Shown here: piece by piece, positions 1 through 10,325 of the stretch
Layout of the letters: each line of letters opens with the position of its first letter
Position numbering within the stretch: the stretch's first letter is position 1
Assembly: GCF_958295425.1 (NCBI RefSeq)
Contig: NC_081149.1
Coordinates: forward strand, 9,615,654 to 9,679,653
Length of the DNA stretch: 64,000 nt
Source: Solea solea
Lineage: Eukaryota; Chordata; Actinopteri; Pleuronectiformes; Soleidae
Direction of reading: 5' to 3'
Program-made: the position numbers and the translations under genes
The notes under the pieces: generated by a model
What the model saw: the letters and a program-made list of their open reading frames with translations, nothing else
The model's database searches: none
What the model was told of the DNA's origin: nothing

Positions 1-622
1 TTTTTTTTATACATAGGGTGCAATTTTTTACATAGGGTGCAATTCGCCAAAATTCAAAATGCCCGACATCCTGTTGAGTTGAGGCCATGGTTACAATCGA
101 CTTTTTTGTTCGTCTTGGGCTGTAACGTCTTCCCACCAAGTTTTGGAAGCCACAGAACAATAATAACAATCTGAAGGACAACAATATGTTCCGTTTCGGC
201 CCCTTGCCATTCATGCTCGGGCCCTAATTAAATAGCAATGGTGATGCACCAGTTATGTAATTGTAGGCTGATACTAATAGTTTAAAATAACAACTTTTTA
301 CGAAGAGTCAGTATTCGTACCAGTGTTTAGTTTGTGGGTGTCTTCATTGTTGTTCTTTTGTGGCAGAGACTCCATCTGTACACATATTAAATGTCTGTGT
401 CAACATATTGACTTTGTACGTACAGTTTTCAACGCTGACACTGCACGTCCTCATTATCACACAGGTCCTTACTGATAATACCTGAATTTGTTCAGCTCAT
501 TTAGTGCTTGCACTGCCATTAAATTTTTGCTTCAGATCATTCTTGATTTTAACAAGCATCCTCCCTCTCTCTCTCTCTCTCTCTATCTCTATCTCTCTCA
601 CTCTCTCTCTCCCTCTCCATCC

Positions 623-653
<31 letters not shown>

Positions 654-713
654 TCACTCTCTCTCTCCCTCTCCATCCCTCTCTCCCTCTCTCTCTCTCG
701 TTGTTAATCACAG
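1..713. other. Intron end of the left-edge gene
   Basis: No coding signal is visible here. A short direct repeat (ACATAGGGTGCAATT, two copies) lies near positions 11-45. The 3' part is a long pyrimidine array that ends in TTAATCACAG, the splice acceptor for the exon at 714. ORFs in the array are low-complexity serine/leucine runs and are not genes. Confidence 0.6.
560..700. repeat. CT-rich simple repeat / minisatellite
   Basis: About 140 bp of (CT)n broken by CCCTCTCCATCCCT units. The block CACTCTCTCTCTCCCTCTCC followed by ATCCCT occurs twice, roughly 57 bp apart, so a longer tandem unit was duplicated inside the array. It sits immediately before a splice acceptor and works as an unusually long polypyrimidine tract. 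Confidence 0.85.
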
Positions 714-1169
714 GGCCAGGCAGATCTGCTGAAGCACGCTAAGAGCGAGGCGGTGGACACGCTGCGTCAGATCCACTGTGCAGCTCAGTCCTGTGGCCTC
801 AGTAAAAACGGAGCCGCTTCCCCTCCGCTCCAGCACCACCCTCACCACCAGCCCCCGCAGGTCCAGATCCAGCAACAGCCTCAGGCCAAGCCCCACCCTC
901 TGCCGCCTCCGCCAGTGCACCAGTCCCAAATGCTGCCCCAGTCCCAGATCACACCCCCTGCCTATCTCCATCCCTTTCCCCAGCCACATCCCCTGCTCCC
1001 GGCTGTCCCTCTGGTCCAGACTGTTTTAAAACCACCGGCTTATTCCCAGCCCCCGCCCCTACCTCAGTCACACTTCCAGTTCCAGAGCCAGCAGCAGAGG
1101 GGCGCAGCACCTCTCGACGCCAAGCCTGACAAAGACATGGTCAGCGGTGATCTGGCGGGATCCTGCTGA
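714..1169 (+). CDS. Last coding exon of an unidentified P/Q-rich protein (partial)
   Basis: Only the C-terminal exon is in the window. The acceptor CACAG|GGC at 713/714 opens in phase 0 and reads 151 codons to TGA at 1167-1169. The first ~33 residues look helical and polar ([19 protein letters not shown], then an [11 protein letters not shown] segment). The remaining ~115 residues are low-complexity, rich in proline, glutamine and histidine, and end DLAGSC. Such tails are common in transcription cofactors and adaptor proteins, but I do not recognise the family. Third-codon-position GC bias and the clean acceptor favour a real exon. The rest of the gene lies to the left of the window. Confidence 0.6.
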   Translation, partial: GQADLLKHAKSEAVDTLRQIHCAAQSCGLSKNGAASPPLQHHPHHQPPQVQIQQQPQAKPHPLPPPPVHQSQMLPQSQITPPAYLHPFPQPHPLLPAVPLVQTVLKPPAYSQPPPLPQSHFQFQSQQQRGAAPLDAKPDKDMVSGDLAGSC

Positions 1170-2811
1170 CCCGCAGCCTGTGCCCACAGAGAGTCCTACC
1201 CAAAGAGAGACACGGAGAGCGAGGGAGAGGTGGAGAAGCAGACGGGTGTACAAGGGAAGCAGGTGGTTAGTGGTGAAAGGGAGACGGAGGCGGTAACGGG
1301 AAGAGTTAACGAGGCGACGATGGCGAGGAAGACTCGCCGCGTTAGAAGTGAGACCCAAGTGTAACAGGAGGAGCTTGAGGAGATGAGAAGAAGGGGATCT
1401 TTATTCTCCTCTTCCACCTGAGTCAGAAGGTTGTAGGGTTCAGTATAGTTGGATCAGTACGTTGGATTTCCATGTCTCTCTCTGGGCAGTGCCAGTTACA
1501 TCCTTCACTATGTATTCTAGCTCTGTGGGTACAGGCTTTACCTCTCATCGGCTTTAAAAGCCACATATTTGCCTTTTCTTTTCTTTTCTTCTTCTTATTT
1601 TCAAGACTCCTTGGCATGTCTTTGAGGTTCCTCTTGTTTTTTTTTTGGTTTTAATTTCTTCATGTCCATGCTCTTCCTCCTTTGTCTTAGACGTAAAGCT
1701 AGGAGCCAGGAACACCTGACTCCTTTTTTTTTTTAAAGTAAGAGGATACTATGTTCATTTTTAAGTGCACAAAGTAGAGCAGCTTGTCTAGGCCGAGCTC
1801 TGTAGGAGTCGCAGACGACTATTTCAGCACAAACCAGGGAACTGTAGAGCTAACATAGGAAAACAACACTTAACATTCCAGCACAGTAACAATATAGTAA
1901 TAGTGTGGTCATTGTTTGGATATATATCTTTGTAATAGGGACGTTATTTAATTGTAATACCTTGATGATAACAATGGAAAGTGTGTTTAGGTCATAAAAG
2001 CAGTTGAATTTCAGCATTATAATATGATAATCATCCATTTTGAACCAAATTAGATGAAAAGTCAAATCTGATTTCATCTGTAAAGCCTAAATGTGACGTA
2101 CATGCTTCACTAAGCACAGGTGTGTGCAGAGTCATGTGACCAGGACGTCTCCCATGCAGTTGGAGCATAATGTTGTTGAAGTTGCTCGTTATAGCCTTAG
2201 ACTGAATATTAAAAACACAGTCTTGCATTTGGAAAAGTGAAGGACAGGAAATATGATGGAAGTAGCATTTAAGCCTCCAGGGGGCGACTGGTTGCAAACG
2301 GAAGTCTCCAGGAGGATGAGCCTAGCCCTCGCTTCTATCATTAGTGTCAGGATTTCTTCAACATCACGTGATTTGTCAACTTTGTAAGTTATTTTCCCAT
2401 TTGGAGGAAATTAGAAGATTTAAACTTTATTGTGAGAGTAGAACACTGTGTCCATTTCATATACATCTCCGGTTATAGCTTGGTGGAATATGAATGTCTT
2501 AAAACCGATACCTGAAATTCAAGGTTGGGATTATCAGTATCCTGGACATTACATGGTATTACTGTAACAAGCTGGAAATTGCATTAACAACGAGACGACT
2601 TTGCCATAACATTACCGAATTAAGACAAACTATCACCACATTGTTACAGCGTTGTTACTGCAATGTAACGTTAAGTGTTACCCAACCTTCAGACGTAGAT
2701 GTGTGCAGTCACACCAATGCTCCGCGTGCATCCCTTGCTGGCGTAAAACGTTCCATCAACACATCTTCAGTGTCATTCCTTGTGTATTTATGTTCTTCAC
2801 CATCATAGGAG

Positions 2812-2854
<43 letters not shown>

Positions 2855-5052
2855 ACGTATGTATGATGTGTGTTGGTGTTTTAGTTCCTGTGGTGGAACT
2901 AACCCACATCCTTAAAGCCAATCACAACTGGAATATCTGACCCTGCCTCTTATAGGTAAAAGGTCATCAGCATTATGGTACTGCTGTCAGTAACAAACAC
3001 AAAAAAATAAAAAAATACACACAAAATAAAGTAAATATAGATGTATATTGTATGTAAAGTGTACGAAGGGAAAAATATATTGCGATAATAACTCGTGCTG
3101 ACAGCCATTTAACGATTCATATTATGATAATTGTTGTTGTTAGTTCTATTGATATTCTTTTGTAACCTTATTTCCACATGTAGAGTGATTTTGACACCTG
3201 CGCTGTTGTGTGGTGCAGTGCAGGACAGCCAGTGCATGTGGGACTAGTGCGAGGGATGACGGCGTCGTTCCACGACGCGAGGGTCCAACAGTGGCCTGAC
3301 GTGAGTGTGGATTCTGTAAGAGTTCCTTTCAGTGGCCCATTAAAACTGGCTTCATTGTTAACCCCGTCTCCTCTTATTCATTGCTCTTTTCTGACTTTCT
3401 GACAAATGCTAACACACGGAAATGTCTTAGCAACACATCAATTACCTCAATAGGCTGAAATTTGCCGAATCGCTGCTCATGAGTTCAGAGAGACTTTTCA
3501 AGAGTGCTCTGAAAGCAGCTTCCACTCTCAATGCAAAGCAATTAATAAAGCTTGAGGAAAGCTTTATTGATTTGATGCACTCCTGATGTAAAACTGCATT
3601 CCCCTTCAATAACAAGATTGTTTTTTATCACAAATTACTGTAGTTAGTCGATCAGTGCATCCCGCTGTCTTTAAAATGGTATATTAAGCAAATGGCGTGG
3701 AGAAAGGAAGGATGGAAATAGATATGTTGAAAGTCTGGAGTGGAATATTCATTCGGATTTATTGGCAGAAATTGAATATACTACCCATAAGTATGTTGGC
3801 ACACTTGTATAATCACTTTAAAATGAAAATCTTTGCTTTCATAGAGAAATCACAGATTAATCTGCAGAGATGTTTGCCCTGTGCTGTTTTTTTTTACGAT
3901 TCTTTGTTCTTCGTTTTGTTTCTGAGCAGCAAGTGTGTTTATATCCTCCACCCAATAACAGCAATGGGTGCGGGATAATCAGGTTACAGCCAGGTCGGTC
4001 TCTGGCTTTGTTTAGACTGCAGCCCAAATCGGATTTTCATGTATCATACTTCTACAATAACAATGATGTAACATAGTACAGGACCAGACAAGTCCAAAGT
4101 CTGGCCCGTGGGCCAATCACAGTCCTCGGTCAGATTTTGTACGGCCCGCCGCTTTGATTTGACTTGTCAGACCATTGAATGGACACCGTGAGCTCCTCTC
4201 AGCTCATATGAAGTGTATGACATGAGGTCACATGACCTGAGGGGTCCCCAGAAATTGGCTTTGGCAGATTAGGCACAATAGGCCCCTACTTAACCATAGA
4301 TATGGGACCCACGTGACCTTAGAACAATTCAAATGGACTGACGACAGTGAAATCAGGTGCTCTTGTAGTGATGAGTCTGAGATTTGAAACTTCTGCTTCT
4401 GTGGTGTAGTGTAACCCCCCCACGGAAAGTAATTCCAGCTTTAGTTCCACGATCCTCTTAAAGCGTCTTAAAGTGACACGAAAACCGTTGATTGAACTCT
4501 TTAAATGTATCTCTCCGTGGTAAAATAACACTTGGAACACTAATTGGAATTGTGATATAACGATTGACAATTAAACTAAGTCTATAAGTGTTACTTTAAC
4601 ACTGCAACATGTGAGGTGAGTAAAATAACCGTGACGAGGGCCTCGCTCACTGATTCGGGCTCCACTTCGACCGTGCGCCATTTTTATACCTCAACACACT
4701 CCTGCGAAGCCCTTTGGTGTGAGGGAAAAATAAGACTGAGAGAACCTTGTTAACAAGACTCATAAATGAGCGTGTCATTAGAACAAGAAAGGGCATCAGG
4801 TCTTTTTCTATATTTGTGTGATATTTTAGTACTCACTGGAGACGTCGGCTAATTAAAGTCAACACCTCGCTACTCACAGTAATGGTATGGCTTAATAAAC
4901 CACTGGCATGCAGCCACAAAGACATACCTGTTGTTCATCAAAGGTCCAGAGAAGTGCCTTGGAGATGATCTGCCTTAGGAGACTAATTAAAGGCAGCAAA
5001 TGAGCGTGAGAATCAGTCAGTCTCTTCTTTTTTTTTTTGTCATGCTTTATGT
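1170..5052. other. Probable 3' UTR and intergenic sequence
   Basis: No convincing gene is visible. The first part is probably the 3' UTR of the upstream exon, with an A-rich stretch containing AATAAA-like words near 3006-3030 as one possible end. A (GT)n array lies at 2812-2851. A possible exon-like segment at 3222-3300 is discussed in the findings. ORFs here are short and look random. Confidence 0.5.
2812..2851. repeat. (GT)n microsatellite
   Basis: About 20 uninterrupted GT units. Confidence 0.95.
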
Positions 5053-5112
5053 TTGACCTTAATGACGTCCTGACAGGGGTGATGATGTGGACAACACAGG
5101 GTAGTATAAAAG
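5053..5112 (+). promoter_or_regulatory. hcrt: hcrt core promoter with TATA box
   Basis: A strong TATA box, TATAAAAG, lies at 5105-5112, 104 bp before the hcrt ATG, so transcription should start near 5135-5145. Just upstream are TGACCTT at 5054-5060 (on the reverse strand AAGGTCA, a nuclear-receptor NBRE-like half-site) and TGACGTCC at 5063-5070 (7 of 8 bases of the CRE palindrome). The TATA box is seen directly. Function of the two upstream sites is inferred from consensus only. Confidence 0.7.
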
Positions 5113-5215
5113 ACACTCGTCCTACCCCCAAGTTGACGAGAAGATCAGATGATTCCCCCTTCACGCAAATCAGAAGACAACGTGGTCCCCGACTGACTTC
5201 TGCAAATCTGCTGGG

Positions 5216-6272
5216 ATGGACACAAATAACAAGGTAAGACAAACGAGATTCTATTTCATCTTTTACTAATGAATGATGATGTGAATTTGAACAAAATTCA
5301 CCGTAGCACTAAGGTAGTGGTGACTGGGTTAAACCCTCACATCAAACACTTTGTATTAAAGTAATGGTAGTTAGTTTCTACATTTCATTTATTATAATTT
5401 GCATTTGAATTGTTTATGTTACTTTTTGGCGTTGTTTATGTTAAAAAAAAAACAAGTTCTTCCGTATCTCTTCTTACAAGTTAGTTATGTAATAATAATA
5501 ATAATAGTAATAAATAATAGTAGGATGGATGTTGACAAATTGTTCATTCAACAAAGTATTTTTTAAGATAAGATAAGATAGTCCTTTATTAATTATATCA
5601 AATTTAGATTGGGATGCTTTTAATTATGTAATAAATGTCCTCTGTCACCTCTATACTAATTATATACGTATAACTTATTATTATATTATTATTATTATAA
5701 CTAATTTATTGTACCGTAACATATTCATTTATTCACTTTCTATACATTGCTCGGTGTTCTTGTCCCAGTTCTTGACAAAAAAAATAAAACATCAGAAGCA
5801 TATAACTGGAAATTCAGTGTTTCACATCCATTATGTCCAGATAAAGGTCTGAGGACAGTACAATTCTTTCAATTTTTAGTGTAAACGGATCTTTTCCACC
5901 CAGCAGAAACTCCTGGTGCTGGTTTTGATGTCTCTGGCGTCTCATTTGACCTGTGAAGCTCACAGCGTGTCCGAGTGCTGCCGACAACCATCTCGCTCCT
6001 GTCGCCTCTACGTGTTGCTGTGCCGCCCTGGCACCAATGCCTTGGGTGGAACCCTCGCTGGAGACGCCGCTGCTGGCATCCTCACCCTGGGCAAACGGGG
6101 AGAGGAAGATCATCGCATGCACAGCCGACTCAACCACCTCCTGCAGGTGTCCAGGAACCAAGCAGCAGGAATCCTGACTATGGGGAAGAGGATGGAGGAG
6201 AAGGTGGGAGAGCAGTACATGGACTGGATGGCTCAGTCAGGAACCACCATCACAACACCCCTTCCTTTGTGA
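5216..6272 (+). CDS. hcrt: Hypocretin/orexin neuropeptide precursor (prepro-orexin)
   Basis: The gene encodes the secreted precursor of orexin-A and orexin-B, hypothalamic peptides that act on HCRT receptors in arousal, feeding and energy balance. Exon 1 (5216-5233) encodes only MDTNNK. Exon 2 (5907-6272) encodes the rest, for 127 residues in total; a CAG repeat at the acceptor could add one residue. The short first exon is the same layout as the mammalian gene. Residues 7-24 form a hydrophobic signal peptide. Orexin-A includes cysteines 30, 31, 38 and 45 and ends AAGILTLGKR (61-70). Orexin-B ends AAGILTMGKR (92-101). In each, the glycine is the amide donor and KR the cleavage site. An extra segment between the cysteine region and the C-terminal core is, from memory, typical of fish. 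A TATA box precedes the gene and AATAAA follows at 6511. Confidence 0.96.
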
Positions 6273-6510
6273 CTGCATGGTGTATAAATACTGGGACTTT
6301 GTTCAAATGTATGTAGGAAAATACTCCATTTATTTTGTAAGTGGTATATAAAATGTACATTTTTGGGGAAATTTGTTTTCGTCTGTGCCTTAATATGGTT
6401 TTGTATGAGGGATTTGTGTGATATTGCATGTGTACAACATAAAACAAACATACAGCTAAAAAATGTGTTGGTTTTTTTGTCATTCTTGGTTGTTTTTCCT
6501 TAGTGTGCTT

Positions 6511-6516
6511 AATAAA
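6511..6516 (+). terminator. hcrt: Candidate hcrt polyadenylation signal
   Basis: Canonical AATAAA, 239 bp past the hcrt stop and about 25 bp before the start of the Tc1 remnant. No other AATAAA was noticed between the stop codon and this point. Confidence 0.55.
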
Positions 6517-6538
6517 CAGGACTGCACACATACTCAAT

Positions 6539-6920
6539 TTATTAGGTACACCATTTTCTTATCAGTCACATTCACAAAGCAGCAACTCAGTACATTTATG
6601 CTTGTAGACGTGGTCAAATATGACCGGCTGAGGTTCAAACTGAGCATCAGAATCAGGGAGAAAATGTGATTTAAATGACTCGAAACGTGACGTGTTTTCC
6701 ACCATTTCAGAAACTGCTTATGTACGACTGGGATTTTCTGGCACAACCGTCTCTTGGGTTTTACAGAGAACAGGTCCAACAAAAGAGGAAAATATACAGA
6801 AAGCAGCCGTTCTCTTGGTGGGGATAATGCCTTGTTGATGCCAGAGAAGAAAGACCAGACTGGTTTGCAACAGTAACTGAACAATATAATAACCACTCTT
6901 TACAACAGAGGTATGACGAT
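6539..6920 (+). mobile_element. Degraded Tc1/mariner transposon fragment (copy A)
   Basis: The fragment begins with TTATTAGGTACACC, the terminus of a common fish Tc1-like family. It continues through recognisable but mutated stretches of the 5' region and the transposase N-terminus, such as GCAGCAACTCAGTACATTTA, CAGAAACTGCTTATG, GGGATTTTCTGGCACAACC and ATGCCTTGTTGATGCCAGAG. The reading frame is broken by many indels, and the catalytic domain and right end are missing. A second fragment of the same family lies at 60133-60350. The element is dead. Confidence 0.85.
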
Positions 6921-7269
6921 CATCGCTAAATCCAAAACTTTGAAGCATTTACTGACAAAATTCGTCAGTAAATGTAAATGTGATGATACTGTCACTTGGC
7001 TCCCCAGAAGGTGTAAATTTTTTAGGCTAAAATTCTCCCTAAACCAGTTAGACGAGTGTCTACATTCAAACGGCCACATCTTCTTCAAATATTTCAGATT
7101 TCCAGTTATCTGTAAATAGCTCAAAATGCCCCTCAGGAGACTTGTTCCTGGTTTTTCCATGGCTGGGCACAAAACACTGAAACATCTGTGATCAGAAAAC
7201 ATATTTAATGGTAAATAGTTTGTGTTTCTATCACACTGTTTTAGTCTTGATGACCAGTCAAAGCTGCTT

Positions 7270-7493
7270 TTACACTACAGTTTCCTCCATTCACCCATTC
7301 ACTCACACATTCATACAGCGTTTCTACAGTATTTTTCCATCCACACACTGCCGGCACAAGCACAACCGTCAGGAGCAATTTGGGTTTAAGTGTCTCACCC
7401 ATGGGACACATAGTCATGTTGACTAGCAGAGCCAGGGATCTAACCCACAACCTTTCAGTTGAAAGATGACCCATTCTACCACTGAACCACCAC
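7270..7493 (-). mobile_element. tRNA-derived SINE, minus strand
   Basis: On the minus strand, starting near 7493, the sequence reads GTGGTTCAGTGGTAGAATGG, a good pol III A box. It is followed about 40 bp later by GGTTAGATCCC, a B box one or two changes from consensus. The SINE body continues to about 7270 (TGTGTGAGTGAATGG on the same strand), with GAGCAATTTGGG visible on the + strand. This is the usual architecture of teleost tRNA-headed SINEs. It is a transposed copy, not a functional tRNA gene. Confidence 0.8.
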
Positions 7494-7811
7494 TTTTATT
7501 TTTTACTATTTTAAATTAATTTTTTACACATGCAAAATCTCATATTATGGTGTGGGAATAAAACAGGCCACAAGATGGTGCTGATATTGTAAAAACTGAA
7601 TACAGAGCGGGTGGGGGGGAGGGTGTTGGGGTGAGGGGATCTAATTACAGAGGGGATCAGTGTAATTAGCCGGTTGAATTATTTGCACGTTTTTGTTGAA
7701 ATTCAGCCTTTACAGAATGGTGACTACCTCATTTCACACTGTGGTACCATAACCTTGTGAGCATCATTTGAACAGTATTGTACTGCAGAAGGTAGTGTGT
7801 TACCATAAAAA
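7494..7811. other. Spacer between the SINE and the Tc1-like pseudogene
   Basis: AT-rich sequence with a G-rich patch near 7610-7640. It may include the eroded 5' part of the following Tc1-like element, but I could not recognise a left inverted terminal repeat. Confidence 0.4.
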
Positions 7812-8922
7812 TGGCAAGAAAAAGGCAATTAACAATGGAAGACCATCATAACACTTAAAAATGTAGGGCTTTCCTACAGAGTAATTGCGAAGAAAGTCAA
7901 GGTGTCAGTGAGTACAGTTTCCTTCACCATCAAAACGCACTCAGAAACTGTGAGAAACTCTGACAGGAAGAGGTCTGGCAGACCCAAAGCCACAACAGAA
8001 TCAAAAGACAAGTTTCTGAGAGTCAACAGCTTCAAGCACAGCTTAATAGTGGTCGTAGTAAGCAAGTCTCAGTTTCAACTGTGAAGACAAGACTTAGAGT
8101 TGCAGGTTTGAACGGTCGAGTTGCAGCAAGAAAGCTATTGCTAAGACGTCAGAATAAGAAGAAGAGGCTTGCCTGGGCCATGAAATACCGCCAATGGACT
8201 ACTGAAGACTGGAAGAAGGTGTTATGGACTGATGAATCAAAGTTTGAAATCTTCCGTTCATCACCAGGAGTTTCGTACGCCATCGAGTAGGCGAAAGGAT
8301 GGTTCCTCAGTGTGTGACATCAACTGTCAAACATGGAGGAGGAAGCGTGATGGACTGGGGCTGGTTTTCTGGATCCAGGGTCGGTGACTTGTACAGAGTG
8401 AGAGGCACCCTGAACCAAAACGGCTACCACAGCATTCTGCAGCGCCATGCAGTACCCTCTGGTATGCGCCTAGTTGGTCAGGGGTTCATCCTACAGCAAG
8501 ATAATGACCCACAACATACGTCCAAGCTGTGCCAGAACTACCTCAGGAAAAAAGAACAAGATGGTAAGCTTGAAAACATGGAGTGGCCAGCACAGTCTCC
8601 AGAGCTGGTTTGGGATGAACTGGACAGAAGAGTGAAAGCAAAGCAACCTACAAGTCCCACACATTTATGGGAACTTCTGCAACAGAGTTGGGAAGAACTT
8701 TCAGCAGAATATTTGATTTCCATTGTAGAAAGAATGCCACGAGTGTGTTCAGCTGTTATACTGCCAAAGGTGGCTACTAAATATAGAATACATTCTGGTT
8801 TATAAATTGATTCCATGATTTCTTTTTTGACCTCAATTGTTTATTTGTTCTATGCTTAAATTTCAGAGTACAATGAGACATTAAAGAAAAATTGGGGTGT
8901 TCTAAAACTTTTGACCGGTATA
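7812..8922 (+). pseudogene. Broken Tc1-like transposase with right terminal sequence
   Basis: The sequence reads as a Tc1/mariner transposase (DD-E cut-and-paste DNA transposase) split by frameshifts near 7855, 8080 and 8265. It starts MARKRQLTMED, passes through the helix-turn-helix region (LSYRVIAKKVKVSVSTV) and the RKRSGRPK AT-hook-like motif, and then the catalytic domain: VLWTDESKFEIF with the first Asp, and LQQDNDPQHTSK with the second. WPAQSPELVWDEL lacks the usual DLNPI between SP and E, an apparent in-frame loss of five residues. Translation ends near 8803. The right end carries TTCTAAAACTTTTGACCGGT at about 8900-8919, typical of a Tc1-like inverted terminal repeat. No left repeat was found. 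The family differs from the 6539 and 60133 fragments. Confidence 0.88.
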
Positions 8923-10325
8923 TATATAAATATTAATCTTAATATTTAATCTTCACTATATCAGCATTTAACAGCTTCTTTAAATAGAAGCATGACATGT
9001 GGAGTTGCTTTTACATTTGAGGACATGACTCAACACGTAAACAGATGATGTTTACATGAGTAAATACTTCACTCACAAGCAACATGATGTTTGTTTTGTC
9101 ACTTTTAGAAATCTGTTCTACACATTTGCTTTTCTGGCTTTTTTTTATTTATTTATTTTTTTAAATATAATTGCATTGAACACAAATCAAAGGGAAGGAA
9201 GATTGCTTTACACAGCTGTGTGATTATAGGAGCTCACTTTGCACCTGAATCCACTCCACTCATTTGAAATATGGTCGATTAACCTCAAACAGAACTACCA
9301 GGGATGCAGTAATGAGCAAATACTGCTCGGCAACATGGTTCATATACATTCTGATTTATTCTTTTCTGCCACAGCACTTAGTTTGCCTTCAGCCTATATG
9401 CATTGAAGTGTCCATGACCTTTGACCTCCATGCATGTGTGTGTGTGTGTGTGTGTTGAGTCTCTATACAGACACATAAAAGGGCTGCCCATTATCCTGTG
9501 CCATATGAGGGAGTATTTGGCTTATTTTGCACAATAAAATGCACAAAAATAACAGAAAAACAGTCACAAAATTACAATAATACAGATAAACAAATGTATA
9601 ACAGTAATACATAAATAAATAGATGAGAACAAATATTCCATAAACTGACATCCCTGAATTTTAAAGAGAATTTCCCTCTGCATGGGAGATATTTTACCTT
9701 TACCCTTTTTAATAAATGTATGTGTGATCATCAGGGATCAGTTTTATTTGTTTTCTTTTTAAGCAACGGGAAAAAAAAAATCCATAAAAAAGGGTTGTGA
9801 GAAAAGGCATTATATGAGAGGAGTAGAGAGAAAAAGGAAAAGCGATAATGGATAAAGAAAAACAGTGATTTCTGACTTCTCTGGGGAGTGTGAAGTAGGA
9901 GGATGCAAGAGAGAGAGAGAGAGAGAGAGAGAGAACTAATAAATTGATAGTGTGTGGAAGAGGCAGAGGGAGGGACAGAGAGAAGCAGGGGAGTCAGGGA
10001 CAGCAGGAACCATGGTGAGTGGAGTTTGAGTGTAGAAAAGCTCAGGCTTCACTTTGATACTGCAGCAGCACAGGGATACGCCGCTCCACCTGAAAGCTCC
10101 TGACTCAAAAAAAACAAACAAAAAACCCTCTGCAAGACCTTCCAGCGCCCAGACGAAATGTCAGAGGTTTCCTCTCAACGGTATCCAGGACAGTCTACAC
10201 CCTGACAGAATCTTGTACAAGAGTCACAGGCGAGCCAAACGAGGTGCAGATCCACTGGTGGTTCTCTTTCATGTCATGGTGACGATTAACTGGGAACTGG
10301 TCTGTGAGAATCCGTAGCCTCCAAG
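8923..10325. other. Intergenic sequence and kcnh4 5' UTR region
   Basis: AT-rich sequence with a (TG)n run near 9435-9454 and a (GA)n array at 9908-9934. Around 10011 the sequence CCATGGTGAGT could be the donor of a noncoding first exon of kcnh4. The stretch just before the ATG at 10326 is more GC-rich and probably 5' UTR. No other gene is seen. Confidence 0.4.
9908..9934. repeat. (GA)n microsatellite
   Basis: About 13 GA units upstream of the kcnh4 start, within the likely promoter or 5' UTR region. Confidence 0.9.

Noticed and set aside
488..742. Overlapping ORFs across the CT-rich array
   Set aside because: They are translations of a simple repeat (Ser/Leu runs) and have no coding character.
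4080..4170. Words such as CTGGCCCGTGGGCC and TACGGCCCGCC resembling hAT-type repeats
   Set aside because: Too short and degraded to assign to a family.
7420..7493. Possible functional tRNA gene on the minus strand
   Set aside because: The A and B boxes are present, but there is no acceptor-stem pairing that I can find, and the sequence continues into a SINE body.
8538..8816. 92-codon minus-strand ORF
   Set aside because: Antisense to the Tc1-like transposase remnant.
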